Positions 45,187 through 53,364 of a DNA stretch of 57,131 nucleotides are shown one piece after another. The stretch is from contig JAFPYR010000015.1 of NCBI GenBank assembly GCA_017412115.1, positions 1 through 57,131 of the forward strand, in the 5' to 3' direction. The position numbers and the translations under genes are program-made. This DNA comes from Bacteroidales bacterium (lineage in GTDB: Bacteria; Bacteroidota; Bacteroidia; Bacteroidales; UBA3824). Every line of letters begins with the position of its first letter. The stretch's first letter is position 1. The notes beneath the pieces are model-generated. The model was not told the origin of the DNA, did no database searches, and was given only the letters and a program-made list of their open reading frames with translations.

Positions 45187-48100
45187 ATGAAATCTTTGCA
45201 GTACATATTTGCGATACTATTTATAAATCTTGCTTTTCTTGGGGAAACTGCGTTTTCACAAGAAAGGCAACCTTTGTTTCATACCGTTGATGAGCAAAAC
45301 GGACTTGTCAATGATTTGATTAATTGTATTGAGGTTGATGATTACGGTTATATTTGGATAGGTTGTAAATCAGGACTTTGTCGTTATGACGGGCAGAATT
45401 TTAAAATTTTTTCGGCAAACGGTAACCGTAAAACAAATATCGTTTCAGGTAATACGATTGCCGATATTGAAAAAGACAAAAGCGGCAGAATTTGGATAGC
45501 AACCGAAAGGGGCGTTTCGAGTTTTAATACGATAACGGGACAGTTTTCTTTTGTGCCGCTTGTATTGGATGACGGCAAAATCAAAAGCAGTTATCAAGCC
45601 GATAAAATTTTAGTCAATAATGCTGGTGAAATTTATTTTTATTCTTCTTATTCGCGGCTTTATATTTTTGATTCTTCAGACAGCACTTTCCGTGCTTTTT
45701 ACCCCGAGGTTTTGGATAAATTAAAATCTCGTTATTGTTATATTGACAATACGGATAATTTTTGGATTTTGAGCGATGCCGACCGCAAAATTTACAAAAT
45801 GAGTTCACAAGGCGATATCTTGAGAACCATAAATTGTGATGATTATGAGTATGATACACCGACAAAAGGAAATTTTGCTTTTCTTGACAACGGCAACGGC
45901 GAGGTATTTTTCGGCGGTGACAACGGCTTTTTGATTTTCAGTCAAAACGAAAACAAGTTCAAAAAACTTGACGCTGTTAATATTGATATTTTTCCCGAAA
46001 AAGAAACGAAATGTTTTTTCAAAGACAGCCGCGGTCTTATTTGGATTGGTACTAATGCGAAAGAACTTTTTGTTTATAATCCCAAAACAAAATATTTGAC
46101 AATAGTTCCCTCGGCTTCCAATAGAACTCCGTATCGCCTTAATTCTCCGACGGTTATGGACGTCAGAGAGGATAACCGAGGACTTTTGTGGTTCGGTACG
46201 TGGAAAGGTTTGTCGTTTACGGAAATCAATCCTTCAAAAAGGTTTCATAACGTTTCAAACGAAGAGCCGGAAATCCTTCCTAACAAAAATTATGTCAGTG
46301 CTTTTGATGTTTACGGCGATATGATTGTTATCGGTTGTGATGGCGGCGGTGCAACGTTTTGGCAAAAAAATGCGGTCAAACGTTTTGATTGTTTTGACCC
46401 GCAGGAGCGTAAAGGAACGAAGATGAGGAGAGGCTCCGTTTTGGGACTTTGTTATGATAAAGAAGGTTATCTTTATAACGGCGGTTACAACCGTACCGTA
46501 ACGAGGATTCATCCTAATCTTAAAGACGTTGATGAATATCCTCTTAGTCAGGTTGATTCCAATTATATGTCTTCCGATTTTACGACTTCCATGCTTTGTG
46601 ACGACAAGGACAGAGTTTGGATTTTAACAAACGGGGACGGTCTTTACGAGGTAATTGACAAGAAAAAAGGTATTGTTAAAAGGCATAATATCGACAAAAA
46701 CGGCAAACCTTTGTGCAGTATTTGGGGAACTTGTCTTGCTTTTTCCGAAGGAAAACTTTATGTCGGCTCGTATCAGGGTATGACAATTTATGACATCGAA
46801 AACGACGTTTTTGAAAATTATGATTCCGATATGGAGGATACCTCTTCCTTGAGTCATAGTTGGGTTTCTTATATTTTGATTGACAGTAAGAAAAGAATAT
46901 GGGTTGGAACAAGTTTCGGACTCAACCTTTTTGATACCCAAACCAAAACGTTTCGTCATATCGGCAGGGAGAGCGGCTTTTTGAGCGATGATATCAAAGG
47001 CATTATCGAAGACGAAAAAACAGGACTTTTGTGGGTTTCGACCTCAAAAGGTATTTCTAAGTTTGACCCCCAAAAAATGAAAGTTGTAAGAACGTATCTT
47101 AGTTCTGACGGACTTTTAACGGAAAATTTTCAGTTAAGGGGCGCTTTTAAGGACAAGGAGGGAACGATGTATTTTGGAGCTGCTAACGGTTTCATTTATT
47201 TTAATCCTGAAGAAATTTCCGACAACATACAACTTCCGATGCCGATGATAACGGGTTTGATGATTAATTATTCGAGGGTTATGCCTTTGGATAAAAATTC
47301 ACCTTTGACCAAAGCCACGGAAGCAACCGACAAAATAGAATTGACCTCAGATCAAAGTACGTTTACGATAGAGTTTACCTCGCTTAATTTCGTAAACGAG
47401 GGCGGCAACCGTTATTTCTGTTTCCTTGAGGGTTATGACAAGAATTGGATTGACGTTGGAACAAGACACGAAATCACTTTTACGAATCTTGCTCCGGGCA
47501 ATTATATTTTTGAAGTGAAATGTCAGAATGCTGACGGATGTGTCTCGGACATAAGACCTTTGAAAATAACAGTGAAACCTCCTTTTTATAGGACTTGGTG
47601 GTTTGTAACGCTGGAGGTTTTAGCTACGGTATTTTTCGTTGTTTTTGTTTATTGGTTGAGAACAAGAAATTTGAAAGAGAATCAGCGCAAACTTGAACAA
47701 ATGGTGGTTTCTCGTACTGAAGCCTTAACAAAAGTGAACGCCGAACTTGAGGCTCAAAAGGAAGAAATTTTAAGGCAAAGTCAGGAAATCGAACATCATA
47801 GGGACGAACTTGTCAGCAAAAATCAAGAGTTGGAACTCAACCGTATTGAAATTACAAGACGTAACGAGGAAATCAAAAAATCGCTTAAAAACATTCTCGT
47901 TCTCAACGACATAAGCCGTCAGATAACCTCTTCGTTTGATATTTCAAATATCATAATGACGGCCTACAACCATGTTACGCAGATTGTTAAAGCGGATTTC
48001 TTTTCGATAGGAATTTTTAGTCCGAGTCTCAACTCGTTGGAATTTAATTATATTTTTATAAACAATGAGCTTTCTCAAGCCAAGAAAGTTTCTTGCAAAG

Positions 48101-49176
48101 ACGATACTTTTGCCGAGAGAAAATGTTATATGTCTAATTCAGACGTATTTCTGACGGGTGAAAATTGCAAAAAATCATATTTCTATTCCAAAGAAGAAAA
48201 TTTGGATTTAGGCACGATTTGTCTTATGCCTTTAAGAGAAAGCAACAAGGCTAATGGTGTTTTTGTTATCGGTGTCAAAGAAAATGATTATTATTCCAAA
48301 GCAGATATTGCAAATATTGGAATGGTAAGTTCTTACGTCAGCATTGCAATCGACAAGGCAAGGGATTATCAACAGTTGAGAAGTAAGAATAATGCAATTA
48401 ACGGTTCAATACGTTATGCTAAAACTATTCAAGACGCAATTCTTGTTGATGAGGCTACGATTAATAAGTATTTTGGCGGAATGGTTGTTTTCCGTCCTAA
48501 AGATATTGTCAGCGGCGATTTTTATTGGTTTAGAACAATCGAAAAAGAGGGCGTCGGATTGCACAAAATTTTTGCAGCCGTTGTCGATTGTACGGGACAC
48601 GGTGTTCCGGGCGCGTTCATGTCGTTGATTAGCAATACGTTACTTGATGATATCGTAATCCGAGGCGAACATTATGAAACGGATAGAATTTTGAAACTTT
48701 TGGACAAGGAAATTGTTCTTGCCCTTAATCAGCAAAATTCCGAAAATAATGACGGTCTTGATATGGCAATTTGTGCTTTTGATTTGAACGAAAACGGAGT
48801 AATAAAATCGGTTTCGTATTCGGGTGCTAAAAACGCTCTTTATTATTATAACAAAGAAACCGACGAATTCAAATCCATAGGCGCGGACAGAATTTCTATC
48901 GGTGGTTATAATAGCGAAATCGACAAACAATTTACGAGCAAAGTTTTTGAGGTTCATAAAGGCGATATGTTTTTTATGACCTCTGACGGCATTATAGATC
49001 AAAATAATAGAGAACGTAAGCGTTTTTCAAGTGTCAGATTTTTAAGAACACTGACGGCAAATCGTAACGAAGAAATGTCTGTTATAAAGGGAAATCTTGA
49101 AAAAGAGTTGGACGAATTTATGTCCGGCGTAGACCAAAGGGACGATATTTCCGTTATGGGGTTGAGGATTCTCTAA
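45187..49176 (+). CDS. Reg_prop/Y_Y_Y sensor with GAF and SpoIIE-type PP2C phosphatase
   Basis: A 1329-residue membrane protein. A signal peptide is followed by about 14 two-component-propeller repeats (residues about 35-690; GYIWIGCKSGLCRYDGQNF, GLIWIGTNAKELFVYNP, KRIWVGTSFGLNLFD). A Y_Y_Y domain (about 720-800), one TM (about 805-825), a coiled coil, GAF (about 905-1065) and a C-terminal SpoIIE/PP2C domain (about 1085-1329) complete it. The phosphatase aspartates are present in DIVSGDFYWF (about 1107), DCTGHGVPGAF (about 1134), TSDGIIDQ and QRDDISVMG. Most Reg_prop sensors end in a histidine kinase; here a phosphatase is the output, so it may act on SiaC or a similar phosphoprotein. Confidence 0.93.
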   Translation: MKSLQYIFAILFINLAFLGETAFSQERQPLFHTVDEQNGLVNDLINCIEVDDYGYIWIGCKSGLCRYDGQNFKIFSANGNRKTNIVSGNTIADIEKDKSGRIWIATERGVSSFNTITGQFSFVPLVLDDGKIKSSYQADKILVNNAGEIYFYSSYSRLYIFDSSDSTFRAFYPEVLDKLKSRYCYIDNTDNFWILSDADRKIYKMSSQGDILRTINCDDYEYDTPTKGNFAFLDNGNGEVFFGGDNGFLIFSQNENKFKKLDAVNIDIFPEKETKCFFKDSRGLIWIGTNAKELFVYNPKTKYLTIVPSASNRTPYRLNSPTVMDVREDNRGLLWFGTWKGLSFTEINPSKRFHNVSNEEPEILPNKNYVSAFDVYGDMIVIGCDGGGATFWQKNAVKRFDCFDPQERKGTKMRRGSVLGLCYDKEGYLYNGGYNRTVTRIHPNLKDVDEYPLSQVDSNYMSSDFTTSMLCDDKDRVWILTNGDGLYEVIDKKKGIVKRHNIDKNGKPLCSIWGTCLAFSEGKLYVGSYQGMTIYDIENDVFENYDSDMEDTSSLSHSWVSYILIDSKKRIWVGTSFGLNLFDTQTKTFRHIGRESGFLSDDIKGIIEDEKTGLLWVSTSKGISKFDPQKMKVVRTYLSSDGLLTENFQLRGAFKDKEGTMYFGAANGFIYFNPEEISDNIQLPMPMITGLMINYSRVMPLDKNSPLTKATEATDKIELTSDQSTFTIEFTSLNFVNEGGNRYFCFLEGYDKNWIDVGTRHEITFTNLAPGNYIFEVKCQNADGCVSDIRPLKITVKPPFYRTWWFVTLEVLATVFFVVFVYWLRTRNLKENQRKLEQMVVSRTEALTKVNAELEAQKEEILRQSQEIEHHRDELVSKNQELELNRIEITRRNEEIKKSLKNILVLNDISRQITSSFDISNIIMTAYNHVTQIVKADFFSIGIFSPSLNSLEFNYIFINNELSQAKKVSCKDDTFAERKCYMSNSDVFLTGENCKKSYFYSKEENLDLGTICLMPLRESNKANGVFVIGVKENDYYSKADIANIGMVSSYVSIAIDKARDYQQLRSKNNAINGSIRYAKTIQDAILVDEATINKYFGGMVVFRPKDIVSGDFYWFRTIEKEGVGLHKIFAAVVDCTGHGVPGAFMSLISNTLLDDIVIRGEHYETDRILKLLDKEIVLALNQQNSENNDGLDMAICAFDLNENGVIKSVSYSGAKNALYYYNKETDEFKSIGADRISIGGYNSEIDKQFTSKVFEVHKGDMFFMTSDGIIDQNNRERKRFSSVRFLRTLTANRNEEMSVIKGNLEKELDEFMSGVDQRDDISVMGLRIL

Positions 49177-49239
49177 AAAAATTTGTAAATACAAAAAACA
49201 ATTACTAATTTAGCATAAACTTTAAAAACGGATAAAATT

Positions 49240-50091
49240 ATGTTTTTGATAGCAGATTGCGGTTCTACCAAATGTGACTGGGCTGTTTCAAACGGCGCGG
49301 AGGATGTAAAATTCTTTTCAGGGGTGGGTTTTAATGCCATTCACTCCAAGGATGAGGTTATTTTGTTGGCTATCAAGAATGCCATATCCTCTAATGGAAT
49401 AGACACAAAGTCAATAGATAAAATATATTTTTACGGTGCGGGCTGCATTGAAGGAATAGGAGCAGAGAAGGTTTCTTATACGCTCAAATACTTTTTTCAA
49501 AACTCCGAAATTTATACTTTCGACGATTTGACGGGCGCGGGACGGGCTATTTTTAAGACCGATCCGGGAATTGCTTGCATTTTGGGAACGGGTTGTAATT
49601 CAGGGGTTTATCGTAATTTTGAAATCGGGGATCATATTTATCCGATGGGTTATATTATCGGTGATGAAGGCTCCGGAGCAAGTATTGGAAAAAGACTTGT
49701 TAATGCTATTTACAAAAAAGAATTGCCGGATACTTACCGCAACCTTTTTGAAAAAGAGTGCATGATGAGTTATGACGATGTGATTTACGGTGTTTACCGT
49801 TCTGATACTCCGGCTGTATTTTTGGCGAGTCTTGTGCCTTTTATCCACGAGCATATTAATGACCCGATTTTCAGGAATTTGGTGTTCTGTGAATTTGATT
49901 TGTTTTTCAATCATAATATTATCAGGCTCGACCGTCCGAAAAATTACAGCGCGGGTTTTGTAGGCTCGATTGCCTCGTATTTTGAAGATATTTTAAGAGA
50001 TGCTGCCCGTTTTCACGGCATTACAATTTCCTCGATAATTCAGCGTCCTATCCAAAGGCTTGTTGAATTTCATAATGAGGTCAGCCTTTAA
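49240..50091 (+). CDS. BadF/BadG/BcrA/BcrD-type ATPase, N-acetylglucosamine kinase-like
   Basis: A 283-residue ASKHA-fold sugar kinase-like protein. Phosphate-1 motif DCGSTKCDWAV (about 5-15), phosphate-2 ILGTGCNSGVY (about 112-122) and YIIGDEGSGASIGKRL (about 133-148) follow the GlcNAc-kinase pattern. Such proteins in Bacteroidales probably phosphorylate amino sugars released from the cell wall or host glycans. The substrate is not certain from sequence. It is a single gene 63 nt after the sensor-phosphatase. Confidence 0.88.
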   Translation: MFLIADCGSTKCDWAVSNGAEDVKFFSGVGFNAIHSKDEVILLAIKNAISSNGIDTKSIDKIYFYGAGCIEGIGAEKVSYTLKYFFQNSEIYTFDDLTGAGRAIFKTDPGIACILGTGCNSGVYRNFEIGDHIYPMGYIIGDEGSGASIGKRLVNAIYKKELPDTYRNLFEKECMMSYDDVIYGVYRSDTPAVFLASLVPFIHEHINDPIFRNLVFCEFDLFFNHNIIRLDRPKNYSAGFVGSIASYFEDILRDAARFHGITISSIIQRPIQRLVEFHNEVSL

Positions 50092-50146
50092 GAAAGAAAA
50101 AGAGCATTAATTTTTTTTATTAAACCTTAAATATACTTGAATAATT

Positions 50147-50638
50147 ATGGAAAAACGCCAGACAATTACTTTCGCCTCACTTCCGCAGAATGTCAGCGAA
50201 TTGCAGGCATTGAAAGAGGCTACTTTGGAAAATCCTTTTGAAGTCTGCGCTTTGGTGGTAGCGGTGTTGTGCCGTTACGAAACGAGCGTTAATGATTGTA
50301 TTGATATGCTGAATTTCCTTAAAGGTCCTCAGCCTATGTCAGCTTATGATAAACAGTTTTTAAGGGACAGATTGTCAGGTAAATTTTATAAACCGAGAAG
50401 TTATTTCAAAGGAACTTCCCCCGAAAACAATTATCAGCCGACGGAATATACGGTAGAGGTTTTTGATAATCCGTATTCTTATCAATCGGAAGGATATGTA
50501 ACGTTGTGGCTTGTTTCTTCGGGTGCTGATTCTCCCCGTCAGATAAAACTTCGTAAAAAAGGAAATCAATGGTTTTTGTGGGAAAATTTCTTACTTCCCG
50601 ATATTAGAATACCTAAAGCCGATGATCCATGGGCTTAA
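50147..50638 (+). CDS. Conserved hypothetical protein (DUF6935-like)
   Basis: A 163-residue cytosolic protein without signal or TM. An N-terminal helical half (FASLPQNVSELQALKEATLE, NPFEVCALVVAVLCRYETSV) is followed by a beta half with EYTVEVFDNPYSYQSEGYVT and an end GNQWFLWENFLLPDIRIPK. It resembles a domain family of unknown function (about 160 aa) that I associate with DUF6935. No catalytic motif is seen. A near-consensus TATACTTG box lies just upstream. Confidence 0.7.
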   Translation: MEKRQTITFASLPQNVSELQALKEATLENPFEVCALVVAVLCRYETSVNDCIDMLNFLKGPQPMSAYDKQFLRDRLSGKFYKPRSYFKGTSPENNYQPTEYTVEVFDNPYSYQSEGYVTLWLVSSGADSPRQIKLRKKGNQWFLWENFLLPDIRIPKADDPWA

Positions 50639-50654
50639 AAGAAAACAAGAAATA

Positions 50655-50699
50655 AAAAAATAAGAGCCGTAAATTCTTTTTTACGGCTCTTATTTTTTT
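50655..50699. terminator. Bidirectional terminator
   Basis: AATAAGAGCCGTAAA and TTTACGGCTCTTATT form a perfect 15-bp stem with A's before and T's after. It separates the rightward gene from the leftward gene remnants beyond. Confidence 0.9.
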
Positions 50700-50709
50700 A
50701 GTGTTTTTT

Positions 50710-50844
50710 TTACAAACTTGCAATCTGTTTTTCCAACGCTTCGATTTTCATTTTCGCGTCAGAAAGTTTTTACTTTTCGCGTTCAACCACTGCGGCGGGT
50801 GCGCCTGAAACAAATCTTTCGTTAGAGAGTTTCTTCTCCACCGA
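50710..50844 (-). pseudogene. Decayed copy of the valS 3' end
   Basis: These 135 bp match the intact valS 3' end (56393-56527) with 6 mismatches by hand alignment, in the same orientation. In the valS frame it reads SVEKKLSNERFVSG, APAAVVEREK and then a TAA stop where the intact copy has CAG (Gln), so it is non-functional. It joins bcp sequence directly at 50845. It is either the trace of a duplication or a copied target flank of an inserted segment. Confidence 0.88.
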
Positions 50845-51037
50845 AGTTTAACGCCTTTTTCTCTGAAATGCGGAAAAATTTGGCGAAGTTGCACGCTTGT
50901 TTTGTGCAGCCGGAAGTGTTGTCTTTCGGATAAAAATAAAGTATAATTTTTTTGCCTTTGTAATCGCTCAGATTACGGATTTTTCCGTCCTGATCCGGCA
51001 GGGAAAATTCAGGCGCAGGAGTGTTGATGGGTAACAT
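50845..51037 (-). pseudogene. bcp: Truncated bcp-type peroxiredoxin
   Basis: From the ATG at 51037 the frame encodes the N-terminus of a thioredoxin-dependent peroxiredoxin: PAPEFSLPDQDGKIRNLSDY, KKIILYFYPKDNTSGCTKQAC with peroxidatic Cys44 and resolving Cys49. After residue 50 it jumps to FRISEKKALNF, which resembles a segment normally about 45 residues later, so an internal deletion is likely. It then runs out of frame into the valS fragment (GGEETL, stop at 50822). Only about 71 of the usual 150 residues remain. A -7 box (TATTTTTG, reverse strand, 51061-51068) is still present upstream. Enzymatic activity is unlikely. Confidence 0.8.
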
Positions 51038-51060
51038 AATCGTAATATTTTTCTTTTTTG

Positions 51061-51068
51061 CAAAAATA
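51061..51068 (-). promoter_or_regulatory. Putative -7 box (TATTTTTG) of the bcp remnant
   Basis: It matches TAnnTTTG on the reverse strand, 23 nt before the bcp ATG. Confidence 0.45.
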
Positions 51069-51155
51069 GGGATAATTTTCAAAAATGACAAAAAATACTT
51101 TGAACTTCCACAAAAATATCTTCCGCTTATGGCAATTTTTTTTCTGCAAAAAAAA

Positions 51156-51190
51156 TAAAAATCCCCGCTTGAAACAAACGGGGATTTTTG
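51156..51190 (-). terminator. Terminator of the SHOCT/YARHG gene
   Basis: AAAAATCCCCG and CGGGGATTTTT form the stem. The 21-nt core CCCCGCTT-GAAACAAA-CGGGG (51163-51183) is identical to that of the valS terminator at 56340-56360. Confidence 0.82.
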
Positions 51191-51201
51191 AAAAAAGTTT
51201 T

Positions 51202-51936
51202 TTAGTGGTGATAATTCGGAAGTCCTTCCAACTTCTTGATAAATTGAACGTTGTTGGTTTGTAAGTCGGAAAACATATCGCCAACATCGCTATACAATGC
51301 CTGATACCAAGAGTATTTTGAAAAATAATTAGTCAGTTCTTTTGAACCGAAACGGAAATTATTCCTTGCAAAAAAATAATTCCTTAAAATTCTCAAATCC
51401 TCTTTGTTCCAGCCTTTGAAATCGTCTTCCGTGTAATCTCGTGAAGATCCGATAACCCACAAACGCTCAAATTTGTCCTCGTATGTGCGGGAATCCTCAA
51501 CATTGGATTTTGAAAAAACGTATTTGTAGCGTTTTGCAAGATTGAAACCGCCCCATAGAATTAAAATTCCGGCAACGACAAAAATCGGTATTTTCAATTT
51601 TTCAAACAGCGGTTTTTCTGTTTTTTCAACAGGTTTTTGAAATGCGGCTGTTTTCTTCGTTTCAGGTTGCGGTTCTGGATTCGTAATAGGAATCTCTGCC
51701 TCAGACGTTGGATTTTTAGGCACTGAATTTTGCTTAATATCTCCGTCTTTTGAAACTTTTACTTTCAGTGTTACGGGAATAGAATTTTCTGTGTTAACAA
51801 CCTTTTGAGTTTCAGAAACTTGGTTTTTTACACCTAAAATTTTAGCCTTTTCTTTTGCTAAATCATCCTTGTTTAAAATGCCCTCCTCACAGAGTTTTTG
51901 TAATTCCAAGAGGCGGGCGATTTGTTCGTCAGTCAT
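51202..51936 (-). CDS. SHOCT- and YARHG-domain membrane protein
   Basis: A 244-residue protein. The N-terminal SHOCT motif (LLELQKLCEEGILNKDDLAK, about 8-34) is followed by a disordered Pro/Thr/Lys linker (about 40-110), one TM helix (about 115-132, IPIFVVAGILILWGGF) and a C-terminal YARHG domain (about 170-235). The latter shows LRILRNYFFARNNFRFGSKE, LTNYFSKYSWYQALYSDV. YARHG domains are extracytoplasmic and thought to bind peptidoglycan or other wall parts. It lies 7 nt after the TM2/SHOCT gene, and both carry SHOCT, suggesting one complex. Confidence 0.8.
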   Translation of the reverse strand: MTDEQIARLLELQKLCEEGILNKDDLAKEKAKILGVKNQVSETQKVVNTENSIPVTLKVKVSKDGDIKQNSVPKNPTSEAEIPITNPEPQPETKKTAAFQKPVEKTEKPLFEKLKIPIFVVAGILILWGGFNLAKRYKYVFSKSNVEDSRTYEDKFERLWVIGSSRDYTEDDFKGWNKEDLRILRNYFFARNNFRFGSKELTNYFSKYSWYQALYSDVGDMFSDLQTNNVQFIKKLEGLPNYHH

Positions 51937-51943
51937 CTTATTT

Positions 51944-52348
51944 TCAAGAATTTAAGATTTTTTGTTTTTCAACTTCAAATTCTTCTTGCGTCAAAATCCC
52001 AGAATCTAAAAGAGACTTTATGTTGCGAAGTTTTTCAAATTTGCCATTGCTTTCTGCTTGTTCAGCAGTTGCATTTTCTTCTGTTTGGGAATTTACATTT
52101 TGGACAAAGTCTGCTGTTCCTACTGCAAGTTCTGCTGTTGACTTACTAATTTTTTTCATATTTTTCTTTAAATTGTAGTTGTCAACCATTGTACCTAAAA
52201 GGAAAAGATCAATTATCCATCCTATTCCTGCGAGACCAAGTGTCAGTAACCATAGAATGCCAGTTCCCCATTTATGGACGTAAAATCTGTGGATGCCGAG
52301 TACACCTAAAAAGAACCAAAGCAAAAATGCTATTATTTTCGATTTCAT
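51944..52348 (-). CDS. TM2-domain protein with C-terminal SHOCT motif
   Basis: A 134-residue membrane protein. Residues about 1-60 form a TM2 domain with two helices (AFLLWFFLGVLGIHRFYVHKW, then GILWLLTLGLAGIGWIIDLFLL). The rest is a polar linker and a SHOCT motif at the C-terminus (LRNIKSLLDSGILTQEEFEVEKQKIL). TM2 and SHOCT occur together in small bacterial membrane proteins of unclear function. It begins 28 nt after the 320-residue secreted-protein gene and is followed by the YARHG gene. Confidence 0.82.
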   Translation of the reverse strand: MKSKIIAFLLWFFLGVLGIHRFYVHKWGTGILWLLTLGLAGIGWIIDLFLLGTMVDNYNLKKNMKKISKSTAELAVGTADFVQNVNSQTEENATAEQAESNGKFEKLRNIKSLLDSGILTQEEFEVEKQKILNS

Positions 52349-52376
52349 CTTATTTTGTATTTTTAGTTAAACTTAA

Positions 52377-53339
52377 TTAATCTTCATAACCGATAGTAAT
52401 AGTAACATTGTCTCCGTCTGATACGTTTACATCGCGATTGTTCACTGTCGGAGAAAAAGCATACCCCGAAACCTGAACGGCTTTAATATGGTAATAACCG
52501 GGAGCGCATTGATACTCGTAGTTTTCATAAGGTTCTGTGTTCCCAATAACTTCTCCGTTAATTGAAATTTGATAAGGATTTTTGGATTTACTAACAATAC
52601 TAATTGTAGCAATCGCTTTATCATATTCTTTGAAATAATTCCAAACAATATTTACTGCGTTTTTACGCATATCTTCTTCGACTTTATCTTCTTCATCGCA
52701 ATATGCGTGTAACGCCATACTTTTAACGTATTTTGCAGCCTTAATTTCCGCTTTCTCACATCTGTCATTAAAATCCGCCAACATACCTACCGGCATTCTT
52801 TCTCCTTCATTAACAGATTCCTTGTAACCATTATCTTCTATTAAAAGAGGATTCATATCATTTTGAGTGCATATCAAAGCGGAAACTATGACATCAGAGC
52901 GAGAGCATGAAACGCCAAAATTTTGTGCGCCTTCCAAAATTCCATCATCACAATCAAGGTAATTCATGACTGCAAAAAAGTAAACAATACTCAATTGTGT
53001 TCCAACACTAAATAATTTCATAGTTTCATCATTAAAATTATCATAGTTTTCCGAAACATAATTATTAAAGGCTGTTTGGTTTGCATTTTTTGCTTTGGTT
53101 GCCTTACCTTTTGTTCCCAAGGCATTAATAATAGCGTATTTAATATCTTTGGGATTGGATTTTTTGAAAATGTAATCCAACATTTCATTACTGATTTTGC
53201 CGTTAGCAAGGCTCGCAGTTTTTACAATAGGCACATCTAAATATGCTTTGTAAAATTCAACTTCTGTTAACGGTGATAATTGTGCAAATGCCATAACAGA
53301 CATCAGCACAGTTAATAATGACAATACTATTTTCTTCAT
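52377..53339 (-). CDS. Hypothetical secreted protein with PEGA-like C-terminus
   Basis: 320 residues. A clear signal peptide (MKKIVLSLLTVLMSVMAFAQ) is followed by about 210 mostly helical residues (IVKTASLANGKISNEMLDYI, AKYVKSMALHAYCDEEDKVE). The C-terminal beta domain (about 245-320) contains YQISINGEVIGNTEPYENYEYQ and APGYYHIKAVQVSG, similar to PEGA domains. No enzyme motif is found. It starts 25 nt after the lipoprotein gene and probably shares its transcript. Confidence 0.66.
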   Translation of the reverse strand: MKKIVLSLLTVLMSVMAFAQLSPLTEVEFYKAYLDVPIVKTASLANGKISNEMLDYIFKKSNPKDIKYAIINALGTKGKATKAKNANQTAFNNYVSENYDNFNDETMKLFSVGTQLSIVYFFAVMNYLDCDDGILEGAQNFGVSCSRSDVIVSALICTQNDMNPLLIEDNGYKESVNEGERMPVGMLADFNDRCEKAEIKAAKYVKSMALHAYCDEEDKVEEDMRKNAVNIVWNYFKEYDKAIATISIVSKSKNPYQISINGEVIGNTEPYENYEYQCAPGYYHIKAVQVSGYAFSPTVNNRDVNVSDGDNVTITIGYED

Positions 53340-53364
53340 TTTCTTTTATTATTTTTATAGTTAA

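Noticed and set aside
50822..51091. Intact small peroxiredoxin of 89 residues
   Set aside because: The C-terminal residues come from out-of-frame valS sequence and half of the peroxiredoxin fold is missing; the upstream extension to 51091 runs through the promoter box.
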